From assembly GCF_000213175.1 (NCBI RefSeq), contig NW_009799100.1, positions 5,077,293-5,141,292 of the forward strand: a DNA stretch of 64,000 bases, written 5' to 3'. This stretch comes from Neurospora tetrasperma FGSC 2508. Taxonomy: Eukaryota > Ascomycota > Sordariomycetes > Sordariales > Sordariaceae. How positions within the stretch are numbered: the stretch's first letter is position 1; each line of letters begins with the position of its first letter. Below the pieces are notes generated by a model. The model saw only the letters and a program-made list of their open reading frames with translations. It searched no databases and was not told the DNA's origin. Shown here piece by piece: positions 9,047 to 20,884 of this stretch. Both the position numbers and the translations under genes were made by a program.

Positions 9047-12000
9047 TTATCGATGATCTTGGGAGCCTGCTTGATTAGCCAGCTCAAAAAATCCTGTAAA
9101 CGGAAGTGTTCAGTGTCCGTATACCGAAGTAGTACCTTCAGGCATTCCACTGACCCCTTGGAGATAGCGTGTTCCAGATGTATGCGACCATGAGAGTCCG
9201 TACTCTCAACGTCAGCACCTGCTTTGCAGAGTACATCGACCATGTGCTGATTATTGAAGTCCAAAGCAACCTCCAGTGGCGTCTGATCGCGTCCATTCCT
9301 TTCTTCAGTTTTAGCCCCCTTTCTCAGGAGTTTATTGACCCAGTATTCCTCTGCCCCTCTCACAGCCAGACACAGCAGAGTTTCACCGTCGTCTTCCTGA
9401 TTTCTGATATCAGGACACTGTTGGACGAGCACTTGAGCAACATCCGTGTGACCCAGAGCCTCTGCCCAAGCTAAGGGCTTGAGTAATCCATGCTTGTCCT
9501 GAGGCTCGATAGTCGCACCATTGTTGAGAAGGAGCTTCACGAGAGAAGCATGCCCATGGAAAACCGCGCAGAAGAGCGCGGTCTCTCCTTGCTCATTTAC
9601 CGCATTGATCTCGACACCCTTCTGGAGAAAGAGTTCGGCCAGATGAGAATCCCCCTTCCACGCTGCCATCATTAGCATAGTATCTCCATCAACATTTGTT
9701 GCGAAAGTGTCGGCCCCCTTGTCGATAAGTAGCTCAACAAGATGAAAATTCCCTCTGTCTGCTGCCGCTAGCAATGGCGTATACCCATTAGACTCCGCAG
9801 CCTCGATATTGGCACCATTTTGCAGAAGCAGCTTAACCAAATGAGTATTCCCTCGGTATGCTGCCGCCAGCAATGGTGTACACCTATTCGAATCCGCTGC
9901 CTCAATATCGGCACCCCTTCGCAGAAGTAGCTCAACCAAATGAGTATTCCCTTTGTACACTGCCATTAACAATGGCGTATACCCATCTAAACCCGCAGCC
10001 TCGATATTAGCACCACTTTGCAGAAGTATTTCAGCCACATGAGTATATCCTCTGTCTGTTGCCGCTAGCAATGGTGTATGCCCTTCTAAGCTCACAGCCT
10101 CGATATTAGCACCTTTTTCCAGGAGAAGCTTAACCATATTGCTTAGCTCCCTATCAGCTGCCACTAATAGTGGAGTCTCTCCGTAGACGTCCCGAGCCTC
10201 GATATCGGCACCTTTCTCCAGGAGAAGCTTAACCATATCGCTTTCCTCCTCATGAATCGCTAGTAGTAGTGGAGTGTCTTCGTCGTTGTCCCGATTCTCA
10301 ATGTTAGCACCACAGCTTAACAACATCTCAGCAATACGGCAATTGCCAAGTTTCGCGGCCAATGCTAATGGGGTATGACCAATGCCATCCTGCAACTCAA
10401 TGTCCACAGCTATCTGGGCTGAGATCGAGATGCACTCCTTAGCCAAGTCGTGGGTCTCTGCTTTGAGATCATAATCCAGGGACTCGACACGGGAAATATC
10501 AACCGAAGAATCTCCAGAGATGTTGAGATCCACACCATTCTCAGTTCCAAGAAACATTTCGACAAGTTGTTCATGTCCGATTTTGACAGCTTCATGGAGC
10601 GCGGACGACTTATCGATACCAAGCCTTCGATTTGGATCGGCTCCAGACTTCCACAAAATCATTGCTGTCCCCAGGTGCCCTTTGTGAGCTGTAGCAAAGA
10701 GGGGTGTGACTTTGCCTCTCGTCCGAGGTAAATCACCCAAACTCTCCAGCTTGGCACCCCTTTTTAATAGGAAATCGACAAGTTGCTCGTGGCCACGTTC
10801 AGCTGCTGTGACTAGCAACTGGCAATCTCCCTTAGAATTTGCGATCTCAGCTCCTTTCTTGAGCAGATCTTCAACCATCGACACATCAACCTCGAAGTTG
10901 CCGTATGTATCTTCGCAAAGGGCTTCAAGAACTGAACTTCCACCCAGTACGCGAACCTGCGCTCCCTTGCGAAGGAGAATCCGGGCCATAGTCATGTCTC
11001 CCTTTCTTAAGGCTATGTAGAGTGGTGTCTTTTGCTCATATAGGGCGTTCAGATCCTCACTTCTTTCGGGAAGTGCTTCTGCAGCTTTGTGAAGGCCATA
11101 CTTCACAGCCAAGAGAAATGCTGATCGGGGTGGATATTCGTAATATCTCCCCCAGGTCTCAAACAACCAACTATACTTGTTTAACCCAACAAAATCAGCC
11201 TGAGCTGCAGCCTCCATGGCCTCTTTACACTGCAAGAATCCAAGAAGAAGCTCGGAGGCCTCAGAAGAAAGACGAGCATGCTCGACCCAGTACTTCGCAG
11301 CATACAAACAAAGCGAGTATTTTGAGATCCGCTCAAGATACTGGTCTTCGAGAGTGCAAGGCCCGCTCTTGAAGATGGAGTACATGAGGTAGGTGACACA
11401 AACTTCCGTGATCGTGTTATGCGGGTTTATGCTCCAGGACAGTTTGAAGTGGCGCTGTTCCAGATATTTTTGCGTAGTGTAATGGACCAGGCGGACTTCT
11501 TGGGTTTTATCGTCAACGATTGCCAGTCCAGCGCAAATTGACACATCCAGGCTGGCAACGAGATTGTCTTCATCCAACTCGTTGCTACCAACCTCAACAG
11601 CAAGGGCATGCCTGAGTTCGTCTGTCGAAAGAGGTCGTTTTGCGTGCGTGATCCAGAGAAGAATTTGCATTGCATGGTCCCGAAAGCCTAGTTCTTGCTT
11701 GTCGATTCGCGCCATGGTTTCGCCATAGGCTTTGTCGAGTCGTTCCTCTACCGAAAGCTTCTTTGATGCATTGTCCTGATGCTGCATTCCTTGCAATATA
11801 TCACGCACTTCTTTGGGGGTAGACTTGTCTCTGAGTGAGTCCATATATAACTGCGCCAAAAGGAACCTGGGGCAAAGTGATGAGCATGATGCTAGACGTA
11901 AGGCCATAATGAAAACTTACATTCCGCGGGCGGCTTGTGATATCGTATCTTTCACCTCTTGCTGGAGAACCTCGTTGGCACGGAGCGGTGATGATACTGG

Positions 12001-13264
12001 CATTTTTGAAAAGCGACCGTCCACGTATCTCCCCAGGTCATCCTGGTTAGCAGATATCTCTACTTTGGCAGCATCGTCGAAGAATTGGTTAATGTCTGTG
12101 AGAAATGGTCTTGAAGTGATGAATAGCTTAAGATTTGAGGAAGACTGTCCAAGATTTCGAAGTCCGTCCACAAAAGCATTTCGATGGTCTTCATCATCGA
12201 GCAATTCGTCAAATGCGTCGACAACAACATAGACTCGAGTAAAGTTCTTGATGACGTCCTTCAATGCCTGAGTTACTTCCTGAAGAGATGGTCTGGTGGA
12301 CTTGGATGTGTGTTTCGCATGCAGTGCTCCAACACCAGGCGACAAAGATTCCTTTGAGAGGCACAACTGCTTTGTGAGACTGGAAAGAAGTTTGAGGGCT
12401 GTCTGTTCGCCCTGGCGTCTGTAATCACAGTATATATAAGCAGCCTCGGTTTCGCCGGCCAGAGAATGGGAAATATTCGTTAAATCTTCAATGACGATGG
12501 AAGACAGTATTGTTTTCCCAGCCCCTGGGATGCCTTCACAGAACAGTACCTTCCGGTCCTCATCTCTCCATGTTTGGTACTCGGCCGAATTGAGGAATCA
12601 CGTACCGGTGCCTCTTTGTTGCTTATCCCGATAAAGGCTGTGTTGTGACCCAAGGTTTATCGGTGTGAGCCAGTCCAGTACATCCAGATCTTCTCGCCGC
12701 TGCAGTCCGCGTTTAAGGTAGTTTACATTCTCCGCCGTCTCCACAACCTTCTGCTTGACTAGGAAAGATGTTAGATGTGAAAGTAAAGTGTAAATCATAG
12801 ATGTAAAGCAATCGTGTCTCTGCACGAAGATGTAAACCAGTGATATTATGAGAGAAGGAAGGAGCAATTCAGGAGAGATGGTGCCATTAATTATGCAAAT
12901 CCCAGGTTTCTCGATTGATGATGGAGATATCAGTGGAGGATTGGAGTACGAATACAGCAGCGAGGGTTACTTGTCAGTATTCAAAGTATATCCGCTTGAA
13001 TGGGGAAAGAAGGCGTCTTGAGTCTTGACGAGTATTGTAGCCAAAAAAACGTTCAACACGAACGGTAGAACCGACCTTCTTTGATGATATCACATGCTGC
13101 TCGCTCTCCATTCACTTCCACCGGTTGCACCACGTGTAGAAGCTCCTTAGCATAGGCAGCCGCAACAGCGGCGGCATGTCTCTGCCATCTCTTGTTTTTA
13201 TGCGAGTCCGCATAATCACAAATTCCCCGTATGACTAGACATGGGAAGTTGTTCATCAACCCAG
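9031..13264 (-). pseudogene. NLR-type NACHT-ankyrin gene, 3' part (interrupted)
   Basis: Downstream part of a fungal NLR (STAND ATPase) whose 5' part lies at 20885-21919. Reading on the minus strand: the end of the phosphorylase-like domain (13264 to about 13053, starting [20 protein letters not shown]); an unresolved intron region; a linker with DLDVLDWLTPIN; NACHT with Walker A GIPGAGKT (near 12520) and Walker B-like VYVVVDAFDELLD; a clean 54-nt intron (11920-11867); a winged-helix-like region; and about 18 ankyrin repeats to 9031. The 958-codon ankyrin frame is free of stops. Two lesions are visible: the retrotransposon upstream, and a TGA near 12597 where related proteins have Trp (GTG-x-W-FLNSAEY). 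In fungi such proteins act in nonself recognition and regulated cell death; that role here is inferred from architecture. The repeats around residues 450-750 are strikingly alike. Confidence 0.85.
13260..13264. repeat. Target-site duplication, left copy (CCCAG)
   Basis: CCCAG directly precedes the TG-starting left LTR and is identical to the five bases following the right LTR at 20885-20889. A 5-bp duplication is usual for Ty3/gypsy integration. Confidence 0.92.
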
Positions 13265-13561
13265 TGTAACGAACCGTTACAAGCACAGGAGTATATCGCT
13301 GGGATGAATAATAAGCAACGGTAGTAGTAGCTAAAAGGTACTGATCGATTGTAGAAGCTATTGCTTGCTGAAGAACCCAGTATGCCAGGAAGCCCGGGAG
13401 GGCTTCCTTATATATCAGGTCTTTAGCCGGACCCGTGGACCCGAGTTTCCCCCTCGGGTCCCGGTTTGGACCCGGCCTTTAAGACCGGTCCTTCGGGTCC
13501 TGTCTTCGGGTCCTACCTTATTGGTTAGTTTTATTTAAATATATAATTGGATTGTAATACA
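13265..13561 (-). repeat. Left LTR (3' LTR of the element)
   Basis: 297 bp, starting TGTAACGAACC and ending GTAATACA. It aligns along its whole length with 20590-20884. The outer end is unmutated and the inner end carries C-to-T changes relative to the other LTR. A GC-rich middle (about 13429-13516) has many direct and inverted copies of CGGGTCC. Confidence 0.92.
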
Positions 13562-14419
13562 ATGCCCCCTCTCCTATAGCTTTATTCTAAACGCTACAAT
13601 ATAACCCTATAATATATAATAAGGGAATTGCGGAGGTTGGGTGCCAACCGGTTGTTAGTTGTAACCTTATTGTTTATCGTTCCCAACGCTTCCTCCCTTT
13701 CCTACTTCCTTTAATTTTAATAATCCTATATTACCCAATTTCTTTTTATCCTAATAAATTTTCTTTTCTATTAATTCTTATACTTATTATTATAATTCGA
13801 TTCTATATTTCTCGTTCCTAACGTTCTATTTAGAAAGGGGCGGTGGTTAAAGCGTTAGTAATTTTAATCGAAAGTTCCGGAGAGCCCGCTAAAATGCTTT
13901 CTAGTAATTATTATTGTTATAGCCGAATTTATATTGTAGATTTATTAAAATCGAGTGTGTATAGCGAATATATCTATTGTAAAGTTGTTTATAATAGTTA
14001 GAACGTTACTAAGCGTTGTAAGTATTATATTATTTAGATAGTAGAATTGTTATTAATATTTATAATTTATAATTTTATAAAAGAGGCGAAATATTTAGAG
14101 GAGGAGGAGGAACGATTATTAAGGAATTTAGTCGAAATTTAATTAAAATTATTATATATTAAAGAGTAGAAGTATTATTTCTAAAAGAGGTAAAAGGAAA
14201 TATTTAATCGAGGAATAGCGGAATTGGTAAAGGAGTTAGGGGATATTAATCCGCTTATTTCTAACGAGCTAATTTCCTTTATTACTTTAGGAGAACCCGA
14301 AGTTAATTACCTCCGTCCTATTCTATTACCGATTAATTTTAATACGTAAGTTTGGGAATAAGGGTTAGAATTTCCGTTAATTAGGAATAATTAGGGAATC
14401 GTCGGTAAAAATTCTCAAT

Positions 14420-14610
14420 CTTATTTTTTAAATTAAGAAAGTTCTTTATTAGTTCCTAAATATTGCTTTTATAATTATAGCCTTACTATTTAATTTAGTA
14501 TTCGATTTCTCCCGTATTAGCGTTTAATTTTGAGTCTAGGATTACTTTTATTAAAAATTTATTTCTATCGTTCTATATCTCTATTTACTTATTAATTCTA
14601 ATGTTCTTTA
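14420..14610 (-). pseudogene. Degenerate chromodomain of the retrotransposon
   Basis: Translating the minus strand gives ILDSK...GEIEY, then IK, two stops where Trp would be, GYNYKSNI, a stop and ELIKNF. Reading stops as RIPed Trp or Gln codons, this matches the chromodomain pattern (Y-x-IKW-x-GY ... NTWEP). It lies C-terminal to the integrase, as in chromoviruses, whose chromodomain guides integration to particular chromatin. Broken by at least four stops. Confidence 0.7.
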
Positions 14611-14732
14611 ATATTAATTCTAATAATAAGATATAGAATATAGGCTATTACCTTATACCTTTTAGGAATTTTAATCGGTAATTATTCGTATTAATTTTTT
14701 CTATTACTTTAAAAGGTCCTAACTTTTTATAG
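14611..14732 (-). pseudogene. Degenerate integrase C-terminal (GPF) module
   Basis: The minus strand reads KKLGPFKVIEKINTNNYRLK followed by a stop-interrupted FLKGI...PIF segment. It matches the GPY/F module near the C terminus of Ty3/gypsy integrases. The catalytic core should lie at about 14.8-15.8 kb; I did not resolve its residues. Confidence 0.7.
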
Positions 14733-16699
14733 TCGAATTTATCGTTTGGTCGTTTAGTTTTAATATTTCGTTAGAGAAGGTAAACCTAATCTCCCCTTCT
14801 AAAGGTTAGTGCTAATAACCTTATATAGTTGTAATAGCGGTTTATACAATCCTTAACGAATATAAGTTCGTTTTTAAGGGTTTCGTATATTTTAATTAGC
14901 CTTTCTACCCGGATATATACCCGTAGGACAATTAATTCTAAGTCCTAATTACGTTAGGAATTTATTTTATATTTATAATTTGTAAAGAAGGGTATAATTT
15001 TTGTAATTTCTATTTTAGAATTATTATAAAATATTTATACCGTTAGTAGTAATTCAGCCTAATTATCCTATTTGTAATTTATATATACCCGGAGGTATAT
15101 TTTTAGGATTTAATTTATTTATTTAATTTGCCCGTCTATTCTTACGTAGTATATAGTAAATATTTTATATTTAATTCCTAATTTATTTATAAGGCTTACT
15201 AATATTTTAATAAGAAGAATTTATCTTTATTAGTAATTAGCTCCTTCGGCTATTTATAATTGGAAGTAATATATTTTATAAAGATGTACTCTAATTGTTC
15301 TACGTTAGTATCTTCCCTAAATAGGAGGAAATATAAGAATTTTATAAATCGGTTAATAACGACCAAGATATTATTGTACTTAATTCCTATAGTTAGGTCG
15401 TAGGATATAGGTAATTTTATAATAAAGTCTATAGTTACTAATTACTATAGTACTTCTAATACCGGGAGTAGTTCCAATAAACTATATAGTTTATATTAAT
15501 TAGCTTTAATTTTATAATAAGTTTCGCATTCTTATAGTACTTCCATAATAATTTCCTTTATTCCCGAGAACCTAAATAATTATTATACTTTAGTAAAGGT
15601 ACGTATAATTCTTATATAACCCCCTTCTTCTAATAATTAATAAATATCTTTTACTAATTTCTTTTAGAGAAAAGGAGGTACCTAAAGCTTACTTTTATAT
15701 AATTAGGGTTCTATAAAAGTAATAAAGTATACCTTAATTTCTTTATTATTAATTTTATATTATATTTCGGTAATTCGTTAGATTTAATTATTTAGGTCTA
15801 CTCTAGCGATATTATAAACGTCGGGGTTATTGTCCGAATTTTATAGTAATAGTCTATATTGTAAGGAATCGTCCTTATTAATTTAGAATAATATAGGGGA
15901 AATAATAGGATTATCTTTTATTTTAAGGTTCTCTCTTTTATTTAAGGCGTCGGCTCTTGTATTTTCAAACCCCTTTCGGTAATAAATATTAAAATTGAAT
16001 TATAATAGGAATTTTAATTATTAGGTTTATTATTAATTAAATTCTTTAATTATTATAAAATACGTTAGATTTTTATAGTTGGAATAGATTTTAACTTTAT
16101 ACTTTATACTATTCAATTATAGTTTCTATTCTTTAAAAGCCTAAATAATAAATATAAGCTCTTTATTGTAAATTAGGTAATTAAATTCAAATCCTTAGAA
16201 TACTTTAAAATAAAACGTAATAAAGTATAACCTCTCTTATTCGTTATACTAACTAAATTAACCTCCTATTACCTAATTAGATATATTAGTTTCAATTTTG
16301 AATTCTTTATTTAAATTTAGGAGTACGAAGATTAAATTACTTAGGATTATTCGTTTTAGAGTATTAAAGGTGCTATTATATTCTTTCAATTATATAAATA
16401 GAATATTTTTTTTAATTAAATTGTTAAATAGTTTAATTATACTTCCAAATTCCTTAATAAAGCGTCTATAGAAATTAACAAACTCTAAAAATCCTCGAAC
16501 GCTAATTATTAATATAAGTGCTGGCTATTCGGCGATATCCTTAATTTTTATTAGGTCTATACGGATTTACCTGGGTAAAATACAATATCCTAAAAAATCA
16601 ACCTACCGGACGTAGAATTCGCTTTTTTTAGGGTTAACGGATAAACCAATTTTTTCTAAAGTAGTAAGGACCTTATATATATATTTCTAGTATTATTCT

Positions 16700-17085
16700 T
16701 CGTTTTTAGAAAATACAATAATATCGTCGATATAGGCTATTACGAATTTATTTACAAATTATTTAAATATAGTATCGATTTATAATTAGAAAGAAGCAGG
16801 TACATTTATTAATCCTTAGGGTATAATATAATATTTATAGTACCCTAAGGGTATTCTAAATACGGTTTTCCATTCTTCTACCTTCTTTATACGTATTTAA
16901 AAAAAAGCTAATATTAAATCGAATTTAGAAAAGATAGTAGCCTTTCCTAATCGATCTCGTATTTCTTAGATTAATAGTAATAAGTATCGATTTTTAATAG
17001 TATTGTTATTAAAATACCGGTAATTAATAACAAAGTATAACTCTCTATTTTTCTTTAGTATAAAGAATATAGGGGAGCTATAAAG
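16700..17085 (-). pseudogene. Degenerate Ty3/gypsy reverse transcriptase
   Basis: From 17085 downwards the minus strand reads SSPIFF, then KKN, VINYR, NNNTIKNRY, a stop, then EIRDRLGKATIFSKFDL, the conserved fingers/palm blocks of Ty3-type enzymes. The catalytic box AYIDDIIVF is intact at about 16738-16712. RIP-type changes (Pro to Leu, Trp or Gln to stop) interrupt the frame. Confidence 0.85.
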
Positions 17086-19373
17086 TAATTAAGATTTTCG
17101 AATATATTCTAACTTTAATTTCTCGTTTATATATTCTTTAAGCGCCTTTATTTATATAGTATTTAATTAATAGATCTTTTAGTACTTAGGTTTAATACCT
17201 TCCTTTAAAGGTATTTCGTAGTCCTATAGACCGTATTCTAATAAAATATATTTAAACGATCTTTAGAAGATTTTATATCTTTAATATTAGAGAAGAATAT
17301 TTTTAAACTTATTTTAGTCCTTATCTAGGGGTAGTTCTAAAAGTAGTAATTCCTCCTCAATATTATTAATAAATATAATTATTTTTAATAGTTCTAATAG
17401 TATAGTTTCGTATAACGAAGGGTACTAATCCTTTCTATTAGTAATTAAGACTTTTATATTAGGAATTTTTAATACTATTTTCCTATCTCTAATCTAATTA
17501 ATATTCTAATTAATATTTGGATTATACTTTTTAAATTAGGGTTTTTCTAATATAGTATTATATTTACCGATAAGTATAATATTAAAAACAATCTCTTATT
17601 CGTCTCTATTTATTATAATTTTTAATAGGGTCATTTCTTATAGTATTTAACCCTATTCGTAACTAGGGCTCTTTCCCTCGAATATATATATTCTATATAG
17701 TCTTTTCTTATAAACCTATAGAATCTTCTAACCGTTTATAATTATTCGTATAATAAAATTAATTAATAATTTTAAATCGATTATAGCTATAGCAATTCCT
17801 TTAAACGGCTACGTTTAGTCTATCTAAACCTAATAAATCGAATCCTCATCCCAATTTACTTCGAGGACTTATAGCGGGTTAGCTACTTACAGTCTTCTCA
17901 CAAAGAGTTATTACTATTTCCCTATCTTCTACGACCGCCTCGAGCGCAATGTTTCTTCGGGGGCTTAGGGCCGCTAATTACCTTATTAGTACTAGAAAAT
18001 ACTATTACAATTTCCTCCTTCCTAAGAATTGGGTATAGTTATTAATAGTAGTACCCTTTCTCTTTTAAAATTTATTTAAAGTACTATTACTAAACCTTAT
18101 CAATTATATAAACAGTATAATTAATTTAATAACAATCTTAGTATTAAATATACAAGGATTCTATATATTTTTAAGGATATTCTTCCTTTAATAAAAGCTT
18201 TATAAAACGACCGCCCTTCTTTCTATTTTAAGTACGAATATCCTATAAGTTTATAGAATCTTTATAATACATTCCTCTAATAGGAATAGGGACACCGTTT
18301 TCCTAAACGTATTATAAGAAATAATTGTATTCTATTTTATAAAATAAATATTATAAATAAATATCGTATAGGTATTGAATCTAAGTAATCTTTCTATAAG
18401 AAGGGTATTTAGGGTAAATTTACAGGTAGTCTCCAATTTATAATTCCTAGGGTTAATTACAAATAGTATAGATATTTATATTGAAAGTAATTACTCTAAT
18501 TAATTAGAATATCTATTTTAGGGGGTAAATTTTAACGAATTTATTTTTACTAAAGGGGCCCGTATAGTATTCGGTCTAAAGTTACCGGTTATACTTCTCA
18601 TCCAATCCAAACTTATAAATCTATTTAGTATCCCTTATAATTTTTTTTTTAAATCCTTAGAATAATACTTAAATAAATATAATAAATTCTTTTAATTGTT
18701 TATTAGATTCGTAGAAGGAACCTTTATAAGACCCTCTATTTTACTAATAAATACTATAATATTAATAATTATATATAATTTACTAGACTTCGAGTTCTTT
18801 AATTCTAGAAGCTTCGAGGTTGCTAAAGCGTTTTAAATTATTGAATTCCTATTGGAGTTTCTCAGTACGATCTATATATTTAATAGTATCCGTATTTAAA
18901 TTAAATTTTATAGCATTAAATAGATCGGTATAAATAATAGGCTCGGCATATTCAATAGTACTAAATAACTATTCTTCTTTAATAATAGGGGCGAATAGAA
19001 TTCGGGCCGGATTATTAGAAATAAGCGGAGTATAAGTACGTAATTAAATACTAGGAATAAGTAGGGTAACCCCTCTATAGGAATTCTCTTTATTTTTAAA
19101 ATCCTATTTTTCTTATTTAAATTGCTTATACTAATCGTATTTATCAAAAGTTATATAATTATTAGTAGGTCTATTATTGTAATCTACTATATAAATAGTA
19201 CGGAGAGGTTTATTATTAATAATAGTAATAAAGGTAATAGTGCAATTATAATCGATTTCGATATTATTAATATCTTTACCCTTACTTTTACTAACGAAGT
19301 TAGTAGAATAAGTAAAAACGGACTTCTACCCATTAATTCAATAATTATTACTCTACTTATTACCTCTACTATA

Positions 19374-19418
19374 GTAATTACGAACGAAATATCCTAACTT
19401 ATTATATTTAAAATACTT
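19374..19418 (-). pseudogene. RIPed gag zinc knuckle
   Basis: The minus strand reads KYFKYNKLGYFVRNY. The four positions expected to be Cys, Cys, His and Cys in a C-x2-C-x4-H-x4-C knuckle are all Tyr, exactly what transitions TGY to TAY and CAY to TAY produce. It marks the end of gag, upstream of the reverse transcriptase in element order. Confidence 0.65.
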
Positions 19419-20589
19419 ATTATCCTTATTAGGTTTTAATTCGCCATTAGGCTTACGCTAATTGCGGTTACAATTATCGACCGCGTTTACGTCTATCGGG
19501 CCGGCGTATATACTATATATAATACTATAACTACAATTATTATAACTATTACCGCCGTACTAATACTTATAACCGGTATTAGCGTATAGGCAGCTATTGC
19601 CCGACCCCTTTTCGTATTTATATTCGAAGAGCCAATTATTAATAATAATAGTTTTATTTATATATTTATTAAAGCTTCTAATTTTATAATCGATCTTAAT
19701 AAGTTCGTCCTTAATATTACTCTTTAGACTTTAATAGAACTAGTATTTAAGACCTTTATTATTCTAATTAACGCAGAATATAAATTATTTGAATTCGGCT
19801 ATATATAAAATAGCCGATTTAATTTAGCGAAGTTTATTTAATTTAATCTCAATTTAACGGACCTTATTAGCGAAATTAAAGACTTAATTAATAGCGCTTT
19901 CGAAATAATTAAAATTACTAAAAATTTAGATAGTCTTAGAATATATATCGGGCTAACTATACCTAAAGTAATTAATTTAAATAAATTAGAACTACTTAAA
20001 AGCTTTACCGGTTAAAAAGGAGGCGGCGTATAAAACTATTTAAATTAGGTCTTTAATATTAAAAAACTTTAGGTTAGTACGAATTTGAGTAAAGAATCCC
20101 TAAAAGTCTTCTTTCCTAGTACTATCGAACTTAGGAGGAGGATTGAATTTAATTTTAGGAAGCGGGGGATTGCTATAGACCGTATAATCGGATAGGACCC
20201 TTACGCTTAATTTATTAATAATTTCGCAGAATTCAACCGAAATAGTATTTTTAATAATAGTAGGAATAAATTTAGCTAACTTTTTACTTTAAATATCGAA
20301 GTAACACGTAGCGTCCTATTTAATACGAAGCTTAGTAGTTGTAATTTTATATCCATCGTTATCTTTAATACTAATTATAGAATCTGTTCTAGGGCCGGGG
20401 TTTCTAGCCGCAGTACCCGGAAAATTAGTTTTAACGGGTCCTCCGGTAGCGGGGTTACTAATCGGATTTCTAAATATAATAGTAAGAGGTTAGGGAGAGT
20501 AAAGAAACTTTAGTAAACTTTAATTAAAGAAATTTAAGTACAATAATAGATCCTAAAATACTAATATATAAATTGAGGAATAAGTAACG

Positions 20590-20884
20590 TATAACGAACC
20601 GTTATAAGTATAGGAGTATATCGCTAGGATAAATAATAAGTAACGGTAGTAATAGCCAAAAGGTATTGATCGATTGTAGAAGCTATTGCTTACTGAAGAA
20701 CCTAATATACTAGGAAGCCCGGGAGGGCTTCCTTATATATCAGGTCTTCAGCCGGACCCGTGGACCCGAATTTCCACCTCGGGTCCCGGTTTGGACCCGG
20801 CCTTCAAGACCGGTCCTTCGGGTCCTGTCTTCGGGTCCTACCTTATTGGTTGGTTTTATCTAGATACATGATTGGATCGTAACA
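20590..20884 (-). repeat. Right LTR (5' LTR of the element) with promoter-like motifs
   Basis: 295 bp, starting TATAACGAACC (the canonical TG changed to TA) and ending CGTAACA. On the minus strand a TATATAA (20739-20733) is followed immediately by a perfect hairpin with 8-bp arms GGAAGCCC/GGGCTTCC (20732-20713), a plausible core promoter or U3/R boundary. The outer end (20840-20884) is essentially unmutated, the inner end RIPed. Confidence 0.9.

Larger units (their letters stand above)
13265..20884 (-). mobile_element. RIP-mutated Ty3/gypsy chromovirus LTR retrotransposon
   Basis: A 7620-bp element with LTRs of 297 bp (left) and 295 bp (right), ends TG...CA (one end mutated to TA), and a perfect CCCAG target duplication. 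It lies on the minus strand: the right LTR is its 5' LTR, and a pyrimidine run just inside the left LTR (CCCCCTCTCCT) reads as a polypurine tract on the minus strand. Reading in that direction I find, in order, a degenerate CCHC zinc knuckle, a Ty3-type reverse transcriptase, an integrase C-terminal GPF motif and a chromodomain. All frames are broken, mostly by TGG to TAG and CAR to TAR changes. The interior is extremely AT-rich with almost no CpA or TpG, the hallmark of RIP. It cannot encode functional proteins. Confidence 0.93.

Noticed and set aside
12598-12610. Splice donor GTACGTGA as a reason for the TGA in the NLR
   Set aside because: Conserved sequence (FLNSAEYQTW) continues immediately after the codon in the same frame, so a mutated Trp codon explains it better than an intron.
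18908-19397. Small open frames inside the AT-rich element
   Set aside because: They are chance frames in RIPed DNA; the ancestral gag-pol is recognised in another frame and strand.
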